A stretch of 46,479 nt of DNA from positions 1 through 46,479 of the forward strand of contig JAGALA010000013.1 of assembly GCA_017625935.1 (NCBI GenBank), read 5' to 3'. Positions 34,865 through 43,781 of the stretch are shown piece after piece. Made by a program: the position numbers and the translations under genes. The notes below the pieces were generated by a model. That model did not search any database. It had not been told where the DNA came from and was given only the letters and a program-made list of their open reading frames with translations. Source of the DNA: Clostridia bacterium (GTDB lineage Bacteria; Bacillota; Clostridia; Oscillospirales; CAG-272). Numbering within the stretch: position 1 is the stretch's first letter; every line of letters starts with the position of its first letter.

Positions 34865-36472
34865 TTATTCCTTTTCCTTGAGCGATGCATACGATGCGCC
34901 GGATGCTACCTCTGTTGTTGCGTTTTCGGAGAGGTAATATATTTTTCCGTTGTCAAGCGCGTATGCACAGCCAACGATTTGTGCATTTTCCTGCTCTGCG
35001 GGTATTCCCACAACCTTTATTTGCAAAAGCTCAAAGCTTGTGTTCGTCATTCCCGTTGAAATTGCCTTTCCGACTGTTTTCACCGCGCCGTTATCAATCA
35101 CAAGCGGATTTTCGTTATCAATTGAAGCAACCAAGCCGTATTCAAAGTCACCGTTGACGTACTGCTTGTAAAGTTCAATCGCATCGAAATTCACCTTAAA
35201 GCTTTGGCAAACGCCAACGCCCTCCAGGTCAACCGAATAGCCCTTATCGGAGAAGAGCGGATCAATGTCTTTGTTTAAGCTTTCGCTTCCGCAGTTTTTG
35301 CACGATTCGCAAACCTTGATTGCTTTATAGTAATCAACCGTTTCCGCGCCGCCGTACGTTACTGTCGTTTCGTATTCGTGCATAGGATTTTCAAGCACGT
35401 CAACCACTCCGCAGTCGCGTGCACAACCAAACTGACAGCCGTTGAGTGCCTGCTCATCGTGCTTTCCGCCGTAAAACGCGTTACACTTGTTATATCCGTA
35501 TACAATTGTCCAGCCCGATGAAGGAACATATTCGCCATCTGTCTTGGCAGAATCCCACTCAACAAGCGTTGCCTTTGAGGAAATCACTCTGTCGTAGGTG
35601 GATTTTGCGATAAGAGCTTCCATTTGTGCCTTGCTTCCTGTGTAGAAGATAACACCTGTCGGCAAGCAGGCAGACGCATCCCACCAGGAAAATGTTTCCA
35701 TTTTGATTGTGTCAGCCTCCGAAAGGAACTGTGCGGGCATATAAATCTTTACGGATTGCTTAACCCACGCCATATTGTTTGTGCCAAGATCCTTTAAGCT
35801 TGCGCCGAGATAAAGCTCCTTCAAATTCACGCCAAGCGTTGAGTCAAAAGCGCGGTCAGCAACAGATGTCATTTGATTTGAAAAAACTACCCTTTCAACG
35901 CCTGATGCACCCTTAAAGGAATCCTTTGGAAGATATGCAGAAAAACCGTCGTCAAAAACAAGCTCCTTAAGCGTTGAGTTGTTTATAATGAGCGTGCCTA
36001 TTGTTGTTACCTTCTTAGGAATGTTGAGCTTTTCAAGCTTTTTGTTAGCGTAAAAGCATCCGTATTCAAGGGTATGAAGCTCTGAATTTGCGGAAAACTT
36101 AATCTCAACGAGATTGCTCGTCTGTGATAAATCGCCGCAGTTTGTTGCAATCGTTATGTTATCGGGAACCTCAATCCTAACCACGCTGTTTTTGGTGTAG
36201 GACGTGCCGAGCGCATCATTGATTGGCTTGAAATTATAGTAAAACTTAGTGTTGCTTGAAACAACGTACTGCGCGGGATACGTATGGTATTCACCGCTTG
36301 CATCAACAATAACCACCCTTGAAGATGCATCGGCGTTCATATCGGTTAAGTCAATTCCGTCAATTTTCTCAACCGAGCCAAACTCGTTGGTTGAAGCTGC
36401 ACTTGCACCGATTGCGAAAAGACAGCACATAAGCGCAAGCATTGAAATTAAAATAAAAATCCTTTTTTTCAT
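34865..36472 (-). CDS. Secreted leucine-rich-repeat (BspA-type) surface protein
   Basis: Protein of 535 residues from the ATG at 36472, which has AGGAGA upstream; an in-frame start 36 bases earlier is less likely. A signal peptide is clear: basic KKR, hydrophobic core IFILISMLALMCCLFAIG, then ASAAS as cleavage site. BspA-like leucine-rich repeats follow at about 110-250 (KLEKLNIPKKVTTIG, TLKELVFDDGF, NLKELYLGASLKDLG). A Cys-rich middle (about 320-400) and a beta-rich C-terminal domain complete it. There is no sortase motif or membrane anchor. Adhesion or ligand binding is the usual guess for such proteins. It is transcribed divergently from the AraC regulator. Confidence 0.82.
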   Translation of the reverse strand: MKKRIFILISMLALMCCLFAIGASAASTNEFGSVEKIDGIDLTDMNADASSRVVIVDASGEYHTYPAQYVVSSNTKFYYNFKPINDALGTSYTKNSVVRIEVPDNITIATNCGDLSQTSNLVEIKFSANSELHTLEYGCFYANKKLEKLNIPKKVTTIGTLIINNSTLKELVFDDGFSAYLPKDSFKGASGVERVVFSNQMTSVADRAFDSTLGVNLKELYLGASLKDLGTNNMAWVKQSVKIYMPAQFLSEADTIKMETFSWWDASACLPTGVIFYTGSKAQMEALIAKSTYDRVISSKATLVEWDSAKTDGEYVPSSGWTIVYGYNKCNAFYGGKHDEQALNGCQFGCARDCGVVDVLENPMHEYETTVTYGGAETVDYYKAIKVCESCKNCGSESLNKDIDPLFSDKGYSVDLEGVGVCQSFKVNFDAIELYKQYVNGDFEYGLVASIDNENPLVIDNGAVKTVGKAISTGMTNTSFELLQIKVVGIPAEQENAQIVGCAYALDNGKIYYLSENATTEVASGASYASLKEKE

Positions 36473-36591
36473 AAAACTCTCCTTTTGTACTATTTGACTT
36501 TTATACATTTTTATGATACAATTATATAAAAGATTTTTGTATGATTATTTAACAATTGTTTAGCATTTTTTGACATAATTAAGGAGAAAAT

Positions 36592-37464
36592 ATGAAAAAC
36601 TGCCGCTTATCAACAATAACTCCCGGCTCCTCATTCGACTGGCGAGATATAAACCACAACAGCCGAAGCAGCCACAGCGTACCGCTGCTTGTTAACGTTG
36701 CCGCGCACACCTTGGTCGAAATTCCCACCAAAAACCTCAATCGCCGCGGAAGACTCGACTACTATTTGATTTATCTTTTTTCGGGCTCATTATGCGTAAA
36801 AGTCGGACACACATCAAGGGATATTTTGGAAAATGAGCTGATTATTATTCCGCCAAAAACGCCTTATTCCATAGAAACGCGAGGTCTGCCTATGGGGTAT
36901 TTGTGTGTGCATTTTACAGGCAGTGCGGTCCTGGAGAAGCTGTCAAAATACGGAATAGAGCTTTTTCCGAATGTAAATCAACTAAGCTTCAATAATAATA
37001 TGCAAGGGAGATTCAAGGCGCTTTTTGAGGCGTTTGCAAAAAATGATGAGCTGCGCGACTTTGACCTTGTATTGCTCCTTGAACGTCTTTTTATCGAGGC
37101 TTCGCGCGGAATAAAGAACGCAAAGAACGAGCAAATTCCGCTTTCAAAATCAATTCGCCACATAAACGAAAACTATACGTCGGATATAAAAATCGACACC
37201 CTTGCAAAATTGGAAAATATGTGTATGACCTCGTTCAATCTCGCTTTTAAGAAGCAAATGGGCATTCCTCCGACAAAATATATTTTGAAGTTGAGAATGG
37301 AGCATGCAATAAACCTGCTTAGCGAGGACTGCGATTTATCCATTACGGAAATTGCGCGAGTCTCGGGCTACGGCGATATAAACTTTTTCTCGCGCACCTT
37401 CAAGTCCTACGTCGGCATCACACCAAGCGAATACCGAAAAAAAGCAAATGAGATGTCAAAATAA
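36592..37464 (+). CDS. AraC family transcriptional regulator
   Basis: Protein of 290 residues. The N-terminal cupin-like sensing domain contains YYLIYLFSGSLCVKVG and LIIIPPKTPYSIETRG. The C-terminal double helix-turn-helix runs from about 195 to 288, with PPTKYILKLRMEHAINLL and ITEIARVSGYGDINFFSRTF followed by GITPSEYRKK. This is the arrangement of sugar- or metabolite-responsive activators. It is divergent from the LRR gene and upstream of pflB, so either could be its target. A perfect AACAATTGTT palindrome lies at 36551-36560 in the shared intergenic region. Confidence 0.9.
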   Translation: MKNCRLSTITPGSSFDWRDINHNSRSSHSVPLLVNVAAHTLVEIPTKNLNRRGRLDYYLIYLFSGSLCVKVGHTSRDILENELIIIPPKTPYSIETRGLPMGYLCVHFTGSAVLEKLSKYGIELFPNVNQLSFNNNMQGRFKALFEAFAKNDELRDFDLVLLLERLFIEASRGIKNAKNEQIPLSKSIRHINENYTSDIKIDTLAKLENMCMTSFNLAFKKQMGIPPTKYILKLRMEHAINLLSEDCDLSITEIARVSGYGDINFFSRTFKSYVGITPSEYRKKANEMSK

Positions 37465-37466
37465 TT

Positions 37467-37594
37467 TTTATCGATTTATCGATTTGACAATTTTTTTACT
37501 GTTTTTCTATTGACTTTATAATTAAAAGATGTTATATTATAACTGAAAAATTTTCAGGACAAAATACCCTTACCCTCGAAAGGAGGAATTTTCT
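37467..37594 (+). promoter_or_regulatory. pflB promoter region with operator-like palindrome
   Basis: TTGACT (37510-37515), a 17-base spacer and TATATT (37533-37538) form the promoter. A perfect CTGAAAA-A-TTTTCAG palindrome at 37543-37557 covers the expected transcription start, a classic repressor position. Two tandem TTTATCGA copies lie at 37467-37482, upstream of the -35. AAAGGAGG precedes the ATG. Confidence 0.7.
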
Positions 37595-39826
37595 ATGAGA
37601 TACGAAGAATGGAACGGCTTTGTGGGCGGTGATTGGGAAAACTCAATCAACGTGCGTGACTTCATACAGCAAAACTACACTCAGTACAACGGCGATGCCA
37701 GCTTTCTCGCCGATGCAACCGAAGCGACAAAGGAGCTTTGGCACGCGGTTAGCGAATTAAAGAAGCAGGAAATTGAAAACGGCGGTGTGCTTGATATGGA
37801 CACGGATATTATTTCCACCATCACCTCACACGGCCCCGGATATATCGAAAAGGACAAGGAAAAAATTGTTGGCTTGCAAACAGACAAGCCGCTTAAGCGT
37901 GCGCTTCAGCCGTACGGCGGCATCAGAATCGCGATGCAGGCTTGCTCCAAAAACGGCTACGAGGTTGACCCCGAGCTTGTTGAATTTTTTACCGAGCACA
38001 GAAAAACGCACAACGCAGGCGTTTTCGACGTTTATACGCCCGAGATGAGAAAGTGTCGCTCAAGCCATATTATTACAGGACTTCCCGACGGATACGGCAG
38101 AGGCAGAATTATCGGTGACTACCGCCGTGTTGCGCTCTACGGCATCGACCGTCTTATTGATAATAAGGAATATCAAAAGAGCAGCACAAGAACAACTATG
38201 CGCTCTGACGTTATAAGAGAGCGCGAGGAGCTTTCCGAGCAAATCAAGGCACTCGGCATGCTCAAGAAGCTTGGCGCAATTTACGGCTACGATATTTCAA
38301 GACCTGCAAAGACCTTGCTTGAGGCAACTCAGTGGCTCTATTTTGCTTACCTTGCGGCAGTTAAGGAGCAAAACGGCGCGGCAATGAGCCTTGGCAGAAC
38401 GTCAACCTTCCTTGATATTTACGCGGAAAGAGATCTTAAAAACGGAGTTATCACCGAAAAAGAGGCACAGGAAATTATCGACCACTTCATTATGAAGCTT
38501 CGTATGGTTTGCTTTGCAAGAACCCCCGACTATAACGCGATTTTCGCGGGCGACCCCACATGGGTTACAGAATCGATAGGCGGTGTCGGAATTGACGGCC
38601 GTCATATGGTTACGAAGATGTCGTTCAGATATCTTAACACCCTTAATAACTTAGGCGCGGCACCCGAGCCGAACTTGACTGTTTTATGGTCAACACAGCT
38701 CCCTGACAACTTCAAAAAATACTGCGCGGAGATTTCAATTAAGCACCACGCGGTTCAATACGAAAACGATGATATTATGCGTCCGCTTCACGGCGACGAC
38801 TATGCTATTGCATGCTGTGTTTCCTCAATGCGCATCGGCAAGGAAATGCAATTTTTCGGCGCGCGTGCTAACCTTGCAAAATGCCTTCTCTACGCAATAA
38901 ACGGCGGTAAGGACGAGATAACGGGCGAGCAGGTAGGACCTGAATACCGTGCGGTTGAGGGCGAATACCTTGACTACGATGACGTTATGTCAAAATTCAA
39001 GGCGATGATGATGTGGCTTTCAAAGGTTTACGTAAACGCACTCAACATCATCCACTATATGCACGATAAATATTCATATGAGCGACTCCAAATGGCGCTC
39101 CACGACAGACAGGTGAAGCGTTGGTTTGCAACGGGTATTGCGGGCTTCTCCGTAGTTGCGGACTCCCTCTCCGCCATTAAATACGGCAAGGTTAAGGTTG
39201 TGCGTGATGAGCGCGGAATTGTAACCGATTATATCGCAGAGGGCGATTTCCCGAAATTCGGAAACGATGACGACCGCGTTGACTCTATTGCTAAAGAGGT
39301 GCTCCACACGTTTGTTAAGATGCTTCGCCAGCAATACGCATACCGTGACGGCGTTATAACAACGTCAATTCTCACAATCACATCCAACGTATCATACGGC
39401 AAAAACACAGGCTCAACCCCTGACGGCAGAAAGCAGGGCGAGGCGTTTGCCCCGGGTGCCAACCCAATGCACGGCAGAGATACAAACGGTGCTATTGCAT
39501 CGCTCGCATCCGTTGCTAAAATTCCGTTTATGGATTCGCAGGACGGCATTTCAAATACGTTTACAATTGTTCCGTCTGCCCTTGGTAAGACGGAGGATGA
39601 GCAAATGACAAACCTTGTTGCACTCCTCGACGGCTACGCAAAGAAGGGCGGCTTCCACTTAAACGTAAACGTTTTCGACAGAGAGCTTTTACTCGATGCG
39701 CAGAAGCATCCCGAGCTTTATCCGCAGCTCACAATCCGTGTATCGGGTTATGCGGTGAACTTCATCAAGCTCACCAAGGAGCAGCAGGACGAGGTTATCT
39801 CAAGAACCTTCCATTCAAGCATTTAA
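37595..39826 (+). CDS. pflB: Pyruvate formate-lyase (glycyl radical enzyme)
   Basis: Protein of 743 residues, close to the 750-760 usual for PflB. It converts pyruvate and CoA to acetyl-CoA and formate in fermenting cells. The adjacent active-site cysteines are at 407-408 (ACCVSSM). The glycyl radical site is RVSGYAVNF with Gly at about 718. Other signatures include [28 protein letters not shown] and [11 protein letters not shown]. The twin Cys favours true PFL over diol dehydratases or decarboxylases. The activase gene follows 2 bases after the stop. Confidence 0.95.
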   Translation: MRYEEWNGFVGGDWENSINVRDFIQQNYTQYNGDASFLADATEATKELWHAVSELKKQEIENGGVLDMDTDIISTITSHGPGYIEKDKEKIVGLQTDKPLKRALQPYGGIRIAMQACSKNGYEVDPELVEFFTEHRKTHNAGVFDVYTPEMRKCRSSHIITGLPDGYGRGRIIGDYRRVALYGIDRLIDNKEYQKSSTRTTMRSDVIREREELSEQIKALGMLKKLGAIYGYDISRPAKTLLEATQWLYFAYLAAVKEQNGAAMSLGRTSTFLDIYAERDLKNGVITEKEAQEIIDHFIMKLRMVCFARTPDYNAIFAGDPTWVTESIGGVGIDGRHMVTKMSFRYLNTLNNLGAAPEPNLTVLWSTQLPDNFKKYCAEISIKHHAVQYENDDIMRPLHGDDYAIACCVSSMRIGKEMQFFGARANLAKCLLYAINGGKDEITGEQVGPEYRAVEGEYLDYDDVMSKFKAMMMWLSKVYVNALNIIHYMHDKYSYERLQMALHDRQVKRWFATGIAGFSVVADSLSAIKYGKVKVVRDERGIVTDYIAEGDFPKFGNDDDRVDSIAKEVLHTFVKMLRQQYAYRDGVITTSILTITSNVSYGKNTGSTPDGRKQGEAFAPGANPMHGRDTNGAIASLASVAKIPFMDSQDGISNTFTIVPSALGKTEDEQMTNLVALLDGYAKKGGFHLNVNVFDRELLLDAQKHPELYPQLTIRVSGYAVNFIKLTKEQQDEVISRTFHSSI

Positions 39827-39828
39827 TT

Positions 39829-40563
39829 ATGAAGGGATACGTTCATTCCATTGAAACATTTGGCACAGTTGACGGCCCTGGAGTTAGATTTGTTGTCTTT
39901 TTCCAGGGCTGTTCTTTACGTTGCCTATATTGCCACAACCCCGACACGTGGTGCGGTGGCGGCACGCCCTATGAGGCAAGTGAGCTGATTGAAAAAATGG
40001 CAAGAAATTTGCCGTTTTACGAAACGGGCGGTATTACCGCAAGCGGCGGCGAGCCAATGCTTCAGCTCGACTTTCTTACCGAGCTTTTCTCCCTTGCCAA
40101 AAAGGAATTCATTTCAACCTGCCTTGACACCTCGGGCATCGTTTTTGATAGAGAAAACAAGACGCTCACCAAAAAAATTGACGCGCTCCTCTCTCTTTGC
40201 GACCTTGTTATGCTTGACATAAAGCATATTGACGAGGCCGAGCATATTAAGCTGACGGGACATTCAAACAAGAGCGTGCTTGATTTTGCACGGTACTTAA
40301 ACGAAAAACGCGTTAAAATGCGTGTGCGCCACGTTATCGTGCCCGAGCTAACCTTCAAGGACGAATATCTTTTATCGCTCGGTGAATTTCTTTCATCTTT
40401 TAATAATATTGAAAAAATCGAGGTGCTTCCCTTCCACCAGCTTGGCAGAGTTAAATATGAAAACCTCGGCATAGACTACGAATTAAGGGACACGCCCGCT
40501 CTTACGCAAGGCGATGCCAAGTATGCGCTTGAAATTATCGAGCGCGGAATGAAAAAGCAATAA
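39829..40563 (+). CDS. pflA: Pyruvate formate-lyase activating enzyme
   Basis: Protein of 244 residues, radical SAM. The [4Fe-4S] motif CSLRCLYC has cysteines at 28, 32 and 35, preceded by FGTVDGPGVRFVVFFQG. ITASGGEPMLQ provides the SAM-binding GGE motif. It abstracts a hydrogen from the PflB glycine to make the radical. It lies directly behind pflB, so the two are co-transcribed. No clear terminator hairpin is visible after it. Confidence 0.95.
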   Translation: MKGYVHSIETFGTVDGPGVRFVVFFQGCSLRCLYCHNPDTWCGGGTPYEASELIEKMARNLPFYETGGITASGGEPMLQLDFLTELFSLAKKEFISTCLDTSGIVFDRENKTLTKKIDALLSLCDLVMLDIKHIDEAEHIKLTGHSNKSVLDFARYLNEKRVKMRVRHVIVPELTFKDEYLLSLGEFLSSFNNIEKIEVLPFHQLGRVKYENLGIDYELRDTPALTQGDAKYALEIIERGMKKQ

Positions 40564-40591
40564 TTTTTTTGATATTTTTTTGACAATTATA

Positions 40592-40620
40592 TTGCACTGA
40601 AATATTTTTTGTGATATACT
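40592..40620 (+). promoter_or_regulatory. Promoter of guaA
   Basis: TTGCAC (40592-40597) and TATACT (40615-40620) are spaced by 17 bases. The leader of about 30 bases contains a run of seven G residues (in TAGGGGGGGTT) as ribosome-binding site. No purine riboswitch fold is present. Confidence 0.6.
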
Positions 40621-40653
40621 TTTTTATATTTTATTTTAGGGGGGGTTATTCCT

Positions 40654-41655
40654 ATGTCAAGTAATGTACGTCCCGACTCCATGGCTCGTATCACAACAAA
40701 GGAGCTTGCCGACAAGTTTATCGACGAGCAGGTAAAAGAAATTCGCGCGCAGGTTGGTAGCGGCAAGGTGCTTCTTGCTCTTTCAGGCGGCGTTGACTCA
40801 AGCGTTGTTGCCGCACTTTTGATTAAGGCAATCGGCAAGCAGCTTGTTTGCGTTCACGTTAACCACGGCCTTATGCGTAAGGGTGAGAGCGAAAACGTTA
40901 TTGAGGTTTTCAGAAACGGACTTGATGCAAATCTTGTTTACGTTGATGCAACCGATAGATTTTTAGATAAGCTTGCAGGCGTTGATGCGCCCGAAACAAA
41001 GCGCAAGATTATAGGCGGAGAGTTTATTCGCGTTTTCGAGGAGGAAGCAAGAAAGCTTGACGATATTAAATTCTTGGCACAGGGCACAATCTACCCCGAT
41101 ATTCTTGAAAGCATTAAGCAAGCAGAGGGTAAAAAGGCAGTTAAGTCGCACCACAACGTTGGCGGCTTGCCCGATGACCTTCAATTCGAGCTTGTTGAAC
41201 CAATAAAGCTTCTTTTCAAGGACGAGGTCAGAGTTGTCGGCGAGGCGCTCGGTCTTCCACACGGTATGGTTTACCGTCAGCCGTTCCCCGGTCCCGGCCT
41301 TGGCGTAAGATGCCTTGGCGCTATCACGCGCGACCGTTTGCACGCGCTTCGTGAGGCGGATGCAATCCTTCGCGAGGAGTTTGAGCTTGCAGGTCTTAAT
41401 AAAACCGTATGGCAATATTTCATTATAGTTCCCGATATAAAGAGCGTTGGCGTTAAGGACGAAAGCCGCTACGAGGGCTGGCCCGCAATCATCCGCGCCG
41501 TTAACACAACGGACGCAATGAGCGCAACAATAGAGGAAATCCCTTACAGCTTGCTTCATAAAATCACATCCCGTATCACAAGCGAGGTTGAAGGCATCAA
41601 CCGTGTTCTCTACGACCTCACTCCAAAACCAACGGGAACAATAGAGTGGGAATAA
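40654..41655 (+). CDS. guaA: GMP synthase ATP-pyrophosphatase subunit (no glutaminase domain)
   Basis: Protein of 333 residues. The PP-loop is SGGVDSS at 44-50. GTIYPDILES, KSHHNVGGLP, PFPGPGLGVRCLG and the C-terminal KPTGTIEWE are all conserved GMP synthase motifs. The enzyme aminates XMP to GMP with ATP. Typical bacterial GuaA has about 510 residues, with a glutamine amidotransferase domain first. Here that domain is absent and only 90 bases separate the gene from pflA, so it is not a mis-called start. This matches the two-subunit type, with a separate glutaminase expected elsewhere. The 3' end of guaA is a known integration site for genomic islands, and one begins just downstream here. Confidence 0.9.
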   Translation: MSSNVRPDSMARITTKELADKFIDEQVKEIRAQVGSGKVLLALSGGVDSSVVAALLIKAIGKQLVCVHVNHGLMRKGESENVIEVFRNGLDANLVYVDATDRFLDKLAGVDAPETKRKIIGGEFIRVFEEEARKLDDIKFLAQGTIYPDILESIKQAEGKKAVKSHHNVGGLPDDLQFELVEPIKLLFKDEVRVVGEALGLPHGMVYRQPFPGPGLGVRCLGAITRDRLHALREADAILREEFELAGLNKTVWQYFIIVPDIKSVGVKDESRYEGWPAIIRAVNTTDAMSATIEEIPYSLLHKITSRITSEVEGINRVLYDLTPKPTGTIEWE

Positions 41656-41740
41656 TTAACGCAAGTCGAAAAAGCCTTATATTTCAAGGGTTTTCGGCAC
41701 TTCAAACGGATTTTTGATACCGTTTTGATACCAATGGAAT
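41656..41740. other. Candidate attachment region at the guaA-proximal end of the element
   Basis: Just after the guaA stop, an imperfect inverted repeat spans 41667-41696 (CGAAAA, CCTT, then AAGG, TTTTCG). Two direct copies of TTTTGATACC follow at 41712-41721 and 41723-41732, spaced 11 bases. Core-plus-arm layouts of this sort are expected at tyrosine-recombinase attachment sites. The matching right end is not in the window, so the core cannot be defined. The inverted repeat could instead be a weak guaA terminator. Confidence 0.45.
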
Positions 41741-41768
41741 TATTCTCATAATAAATTCAATATAAGAG

Positions 41769-41818
41769 ATAGCCTCTCTTGTTTGAACGCTTAAGTTCAG
41801 CAAGAGAGGCTATTTTTG
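41769..41818 (+). terminator. Strong intrinsic terminator
   Basis: A perfect 13-bp stem, ATAGCCTCTCTTG (41769-41781) with CAAGAGAGGCTAT (41801-41813), can extend through TGAAC/GTTCA around a GCTTAA loop. TTTTTGT follows on the plus strand. It lies between guaA and the convergent DUF6076-like gene and shields the element from guaA read-through. Confidence 0.9.
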
Positions 41819-41825
41819 TATTCTG

Positions 41826-43367
41826 TTAGGTTTTAGGCGTTCTGTTCGGGAAATAACCTTCCATCCAAGCGATGTATTCCTCAACGGTGATTTTACCGTC
41901 CGAACACTCATCGCGCTTGGAGAGTGCTTGGAACTTCCATTTTTTGAAGTCGGATTCTTTGATCTGACGGGAACGAACACGAGCTGCATAACGCTTGTAG
42001 TATTTGCTGTAAATCGCAAGTGCCGGGTTCTCGGCTGCTTTCGCTTTGTAGTTCTCTTGTGCGGCAAGATCTTGGCACGTGCGTGTTTGTCCTTCTGCCA
42101 CTCTGTCACAGTAGTTCGTATCGTAGTTGCCTTTCATAATGAAGTATCTGCCACAGCGTTTGCATTTTTTGAAGCGAATATCTTGTTCAAGCATCTTGGT
42201 AAATTCTAATTCCAAAATATCCGCAACGGTGCGAAACTCATATTTGAACGATATAAAATGCGGAAAACGGAGATATGGTTCAAGCTCTTTGTGTGTGATG
42301 TTATATTTTTCTTCAAAAGCGATATGATGTTCCGTTTTATCAATTTTGGTGTTTATACGGTGAGCAACCTCCGTTGGAGGCAATCCATAAGGCATAACAT
42401 TTCCACTAAGCTTCATTGTACTGAAGGTTAAAGACTCTTTTCGATATGACACGGAACTTAAATTGTGAAGTCTTTTGAAAACGAACCATCGTTCAGATGG
42501 TGCTAAATGACCGAGGACTTCGGGATAGTAGTTTTCATCGAAGCAAAACTCTATCATATCCAAATACTCTTTTTGAAGCATCAAAAGCACATTGCAATAT
42601 GATTTTAAGGCTTTCGCACTCGTGCGAAATTCCTTAAACAACGGAGGACAAACAGTGGTATAAAGAGAGGCGTATGCGACCTGTTTAATGTTTGACATCG
42701 TGTCCTGATATCTGAAATAATCTTCAACAATTAATTGATTGCGATTATATACCTTCTCCGGCGCACGTGCTTGAATTTCTTCTTCTGTCGGTTTTGTTTT
42801 TCCGCTTTGTTCTCCAATAAAGTTTCCTAATGCATTCATAAAATTGTAGAACTTCATTGCCTCGATGGCAGGCGTTTTGAAATCAGCGTACACAAAATCA
42901 AGGATTCCCTCACCATATCTCATTTTGATTCTTGCGCCACTCAAAACATTGTTGAGGGGAATGCGCTTGATTTGTGGATTGTCGATATAGTAATTGTTTT
43001 CCTCGTTGTCTATAAGATCCTTTGAGATAATGTATTTGGAATTCATACGAGCGAGAACCTCGGCATTATACTCCAAATCGCGCAAGCGGCTTTCTTCTCT
43101 CTGTTGGATTTCTTCTTCGCTCAGAATATCCTCGTGAATTTCTCTGCGCTTGGCTTCGTCCTCATTATATTGGTCGATGGCTTCTTGCATAGTGAAATCT
43201 TCGTTGCCTGAATCAACGGTTATCACAAATGTTCGCTCGTCGGGATCAAAGCTTACATCGTTGAAGAAAAAATCATAGGAAACAGATTGATTTCCTCTTA
43301 AAGTGGAGCTTCGTTTTTCTGTATGTGACATCTCGTATTCCGAGAAATCATATTTTTGTTTTGCCAT
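41826..43367 (-). CDS. DUF6076-like protein with C-terminal zinc-finger motif
   Basis: Protein of 513 residues; the ATG is chosen because AGGTG lies 5 bases before it (a GTG occurs 6 bases upstream). I recognise the overall pattern as resembling DUF6076 proteins of Clostridia, from memory and not firmly. The N-terminal part is acidic. Near the C terminus, KCKRCGRYF begins a C-x2-C-x14-C-x10-C cluster (about residues 402, 405, 420 and 431) that should bind zinc. It is followed by a helical basic segment. No membrane segments or catalytic motifs are visible. It is transcribed away from the integrase genes, from a promoter interlocked with theirs. A regulatory or accessory role in the element is possible. 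Confidence 0.6.
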   Translation of the reverse strand: MAKQKYDFSEYEMSHTEKRSSTLRGNQSVSYDFFFNDVSFDPDERTFVITVDSGNEDFTMQEAIDQYNEDEAKRREIHEDILSEEEIQQREESRLRDLEYNAEVLARMNSKYIISKDLIDNEENNYYIDNPQIKRIPLNNVLSGARIKMRYGEGILDFVYADFKTPAIEAMKFYNFMNALGNFIGEQSGKTKPTEEEIQARAPEKVYNRNQLIVEDYFRYQDTMSNIKQVAYASLYTTVCPPLFKEFRTSAKALKSYCNVLLMLQKEYLDMIEFCFDENYYPEVLGHLAPSERWFVFKRLHNLSSVSYRKESLTFSTMKLSGNVMPYGLPPTEVAHRINTKIDKTEHHIAFEEKYNITHKELEPYLRFPHFISFKYEFRTVADILELEFTKMLEQDIRFKKCKRCGRYFIMKGNYDTNYCDRVAEGQTRTCQDLAAQENYKAKAAENPALAIYSKYYKRYAARVRSRQIKESDFKKWKFQALSKRDECSDGKITVEEYIAWMEGYFPNRTPKT

Positions 43368-43406
43368 ATACACACCTCACCGTTAGAAAATGCAAATTGG
43401 ATTGAT

Positions 43407-43520
43407 TTTAGACAATCAACATCACTCCAATAAACATTATACAATTCTATTGCAATTTTGTCAAGAAGCCGTTATAATCTATTTAGACAATTCAAATCCA
43501 ACTCATCGTAATTGTCTAAT
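43407..43520. promoter_or_regulatory. Interlocked face-to-face promoters with TTTAGACAAT repeats
   Basis: Plus-strand promoter: TTGCAA (43450-43455), 17 bases, TATAAT (43473-43478). Minus-strand promoter: TTGACA (43464-43459), 17 bases, TATAAT (43441-43436). The two elements interpenetrate, so polymerase cannot occupy both. TTTAGACAAT followed by CAA occurs as direct copies at about 43408 and 43482. The second pairs with an inverted AATTGTCTA at about 43511-43519. These repeats flank both start sites and look like operators. Confidence 0.75.
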
Positions 43521-43541
43521 CTCTTGAAAGGAGGCGGTTTT

Positions 43542-43610
43542 ATGAAATTAACACTACTGAGGGAAGGAGGTACACTGAATGGAGAGAACTTTAATGGTCA
43601 CCGCCGTTGA
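43542..43610 (+). CDS. Short leader ORF overlapping the excisionase start
   Basis: A 22-codon frame starts at an ATG placed 7 bases after AAAGGAGG and ends at TGA 43608-43610. It therefore overlaps the first 32 bases of the excisionase-like gene in another frame. The ribosome-binding site is better than that of most genes here. It could couple translation or be only a spurious frame behind a shared leader. No relation to known leader peptides is recognised. Confidence 0.35.
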   Translation: MKLTLLREGGTLNGENFNGHRR

Positions 43611-43779
43611 GATCGCTGCTGATCTCGGCGTGTCCAGAGCTTTCGCATATAACCTCATCAAGAGGCTCAACACCGAGCTTGAGGAAAAGGGTTATATCAC
43701 GATTGCCGGAAAGGTCAGCCGTAAGTTTTACGAAGAGAAGCTCTACGGTATGCAGCAGAACAATATGAAAGGAGCGTAA
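43579..43779 (+). CDS. Excisionase-like small HTH protein
   Basis: Protein of 66 residues. VTAVEIAADLGVSRAFAYNLIKRLNTEL is a winged helix-turn-helix of the excisionase/MerR-like type. KGYITIAGKVSRKFYEEKL forms the wing and following helix. Size, fold and position 2 bases before the integrase gene fit a recombination directionality factor. GGAGG lies 8 bases upstream of the ATG. The first gene of the rightward transcript, it is controlled by the interlocked promoters. Confidence 0.8.
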   Translation: MERTLMVTAVEIAADLGVSRAFAYNLIKRLNTELEEKGYITIAGKVSRKFYEEKLYGMQQNNMKGA

Positions 43780-43781
43780 GA

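Noticed and set aside
40564..40653. Purine riboswitch ahead of guaA.
   Set aside because: The 90 bases are AT-rich with no conserved purine-aptamer loops. Only a promoter and ribosome-binding site are visible.
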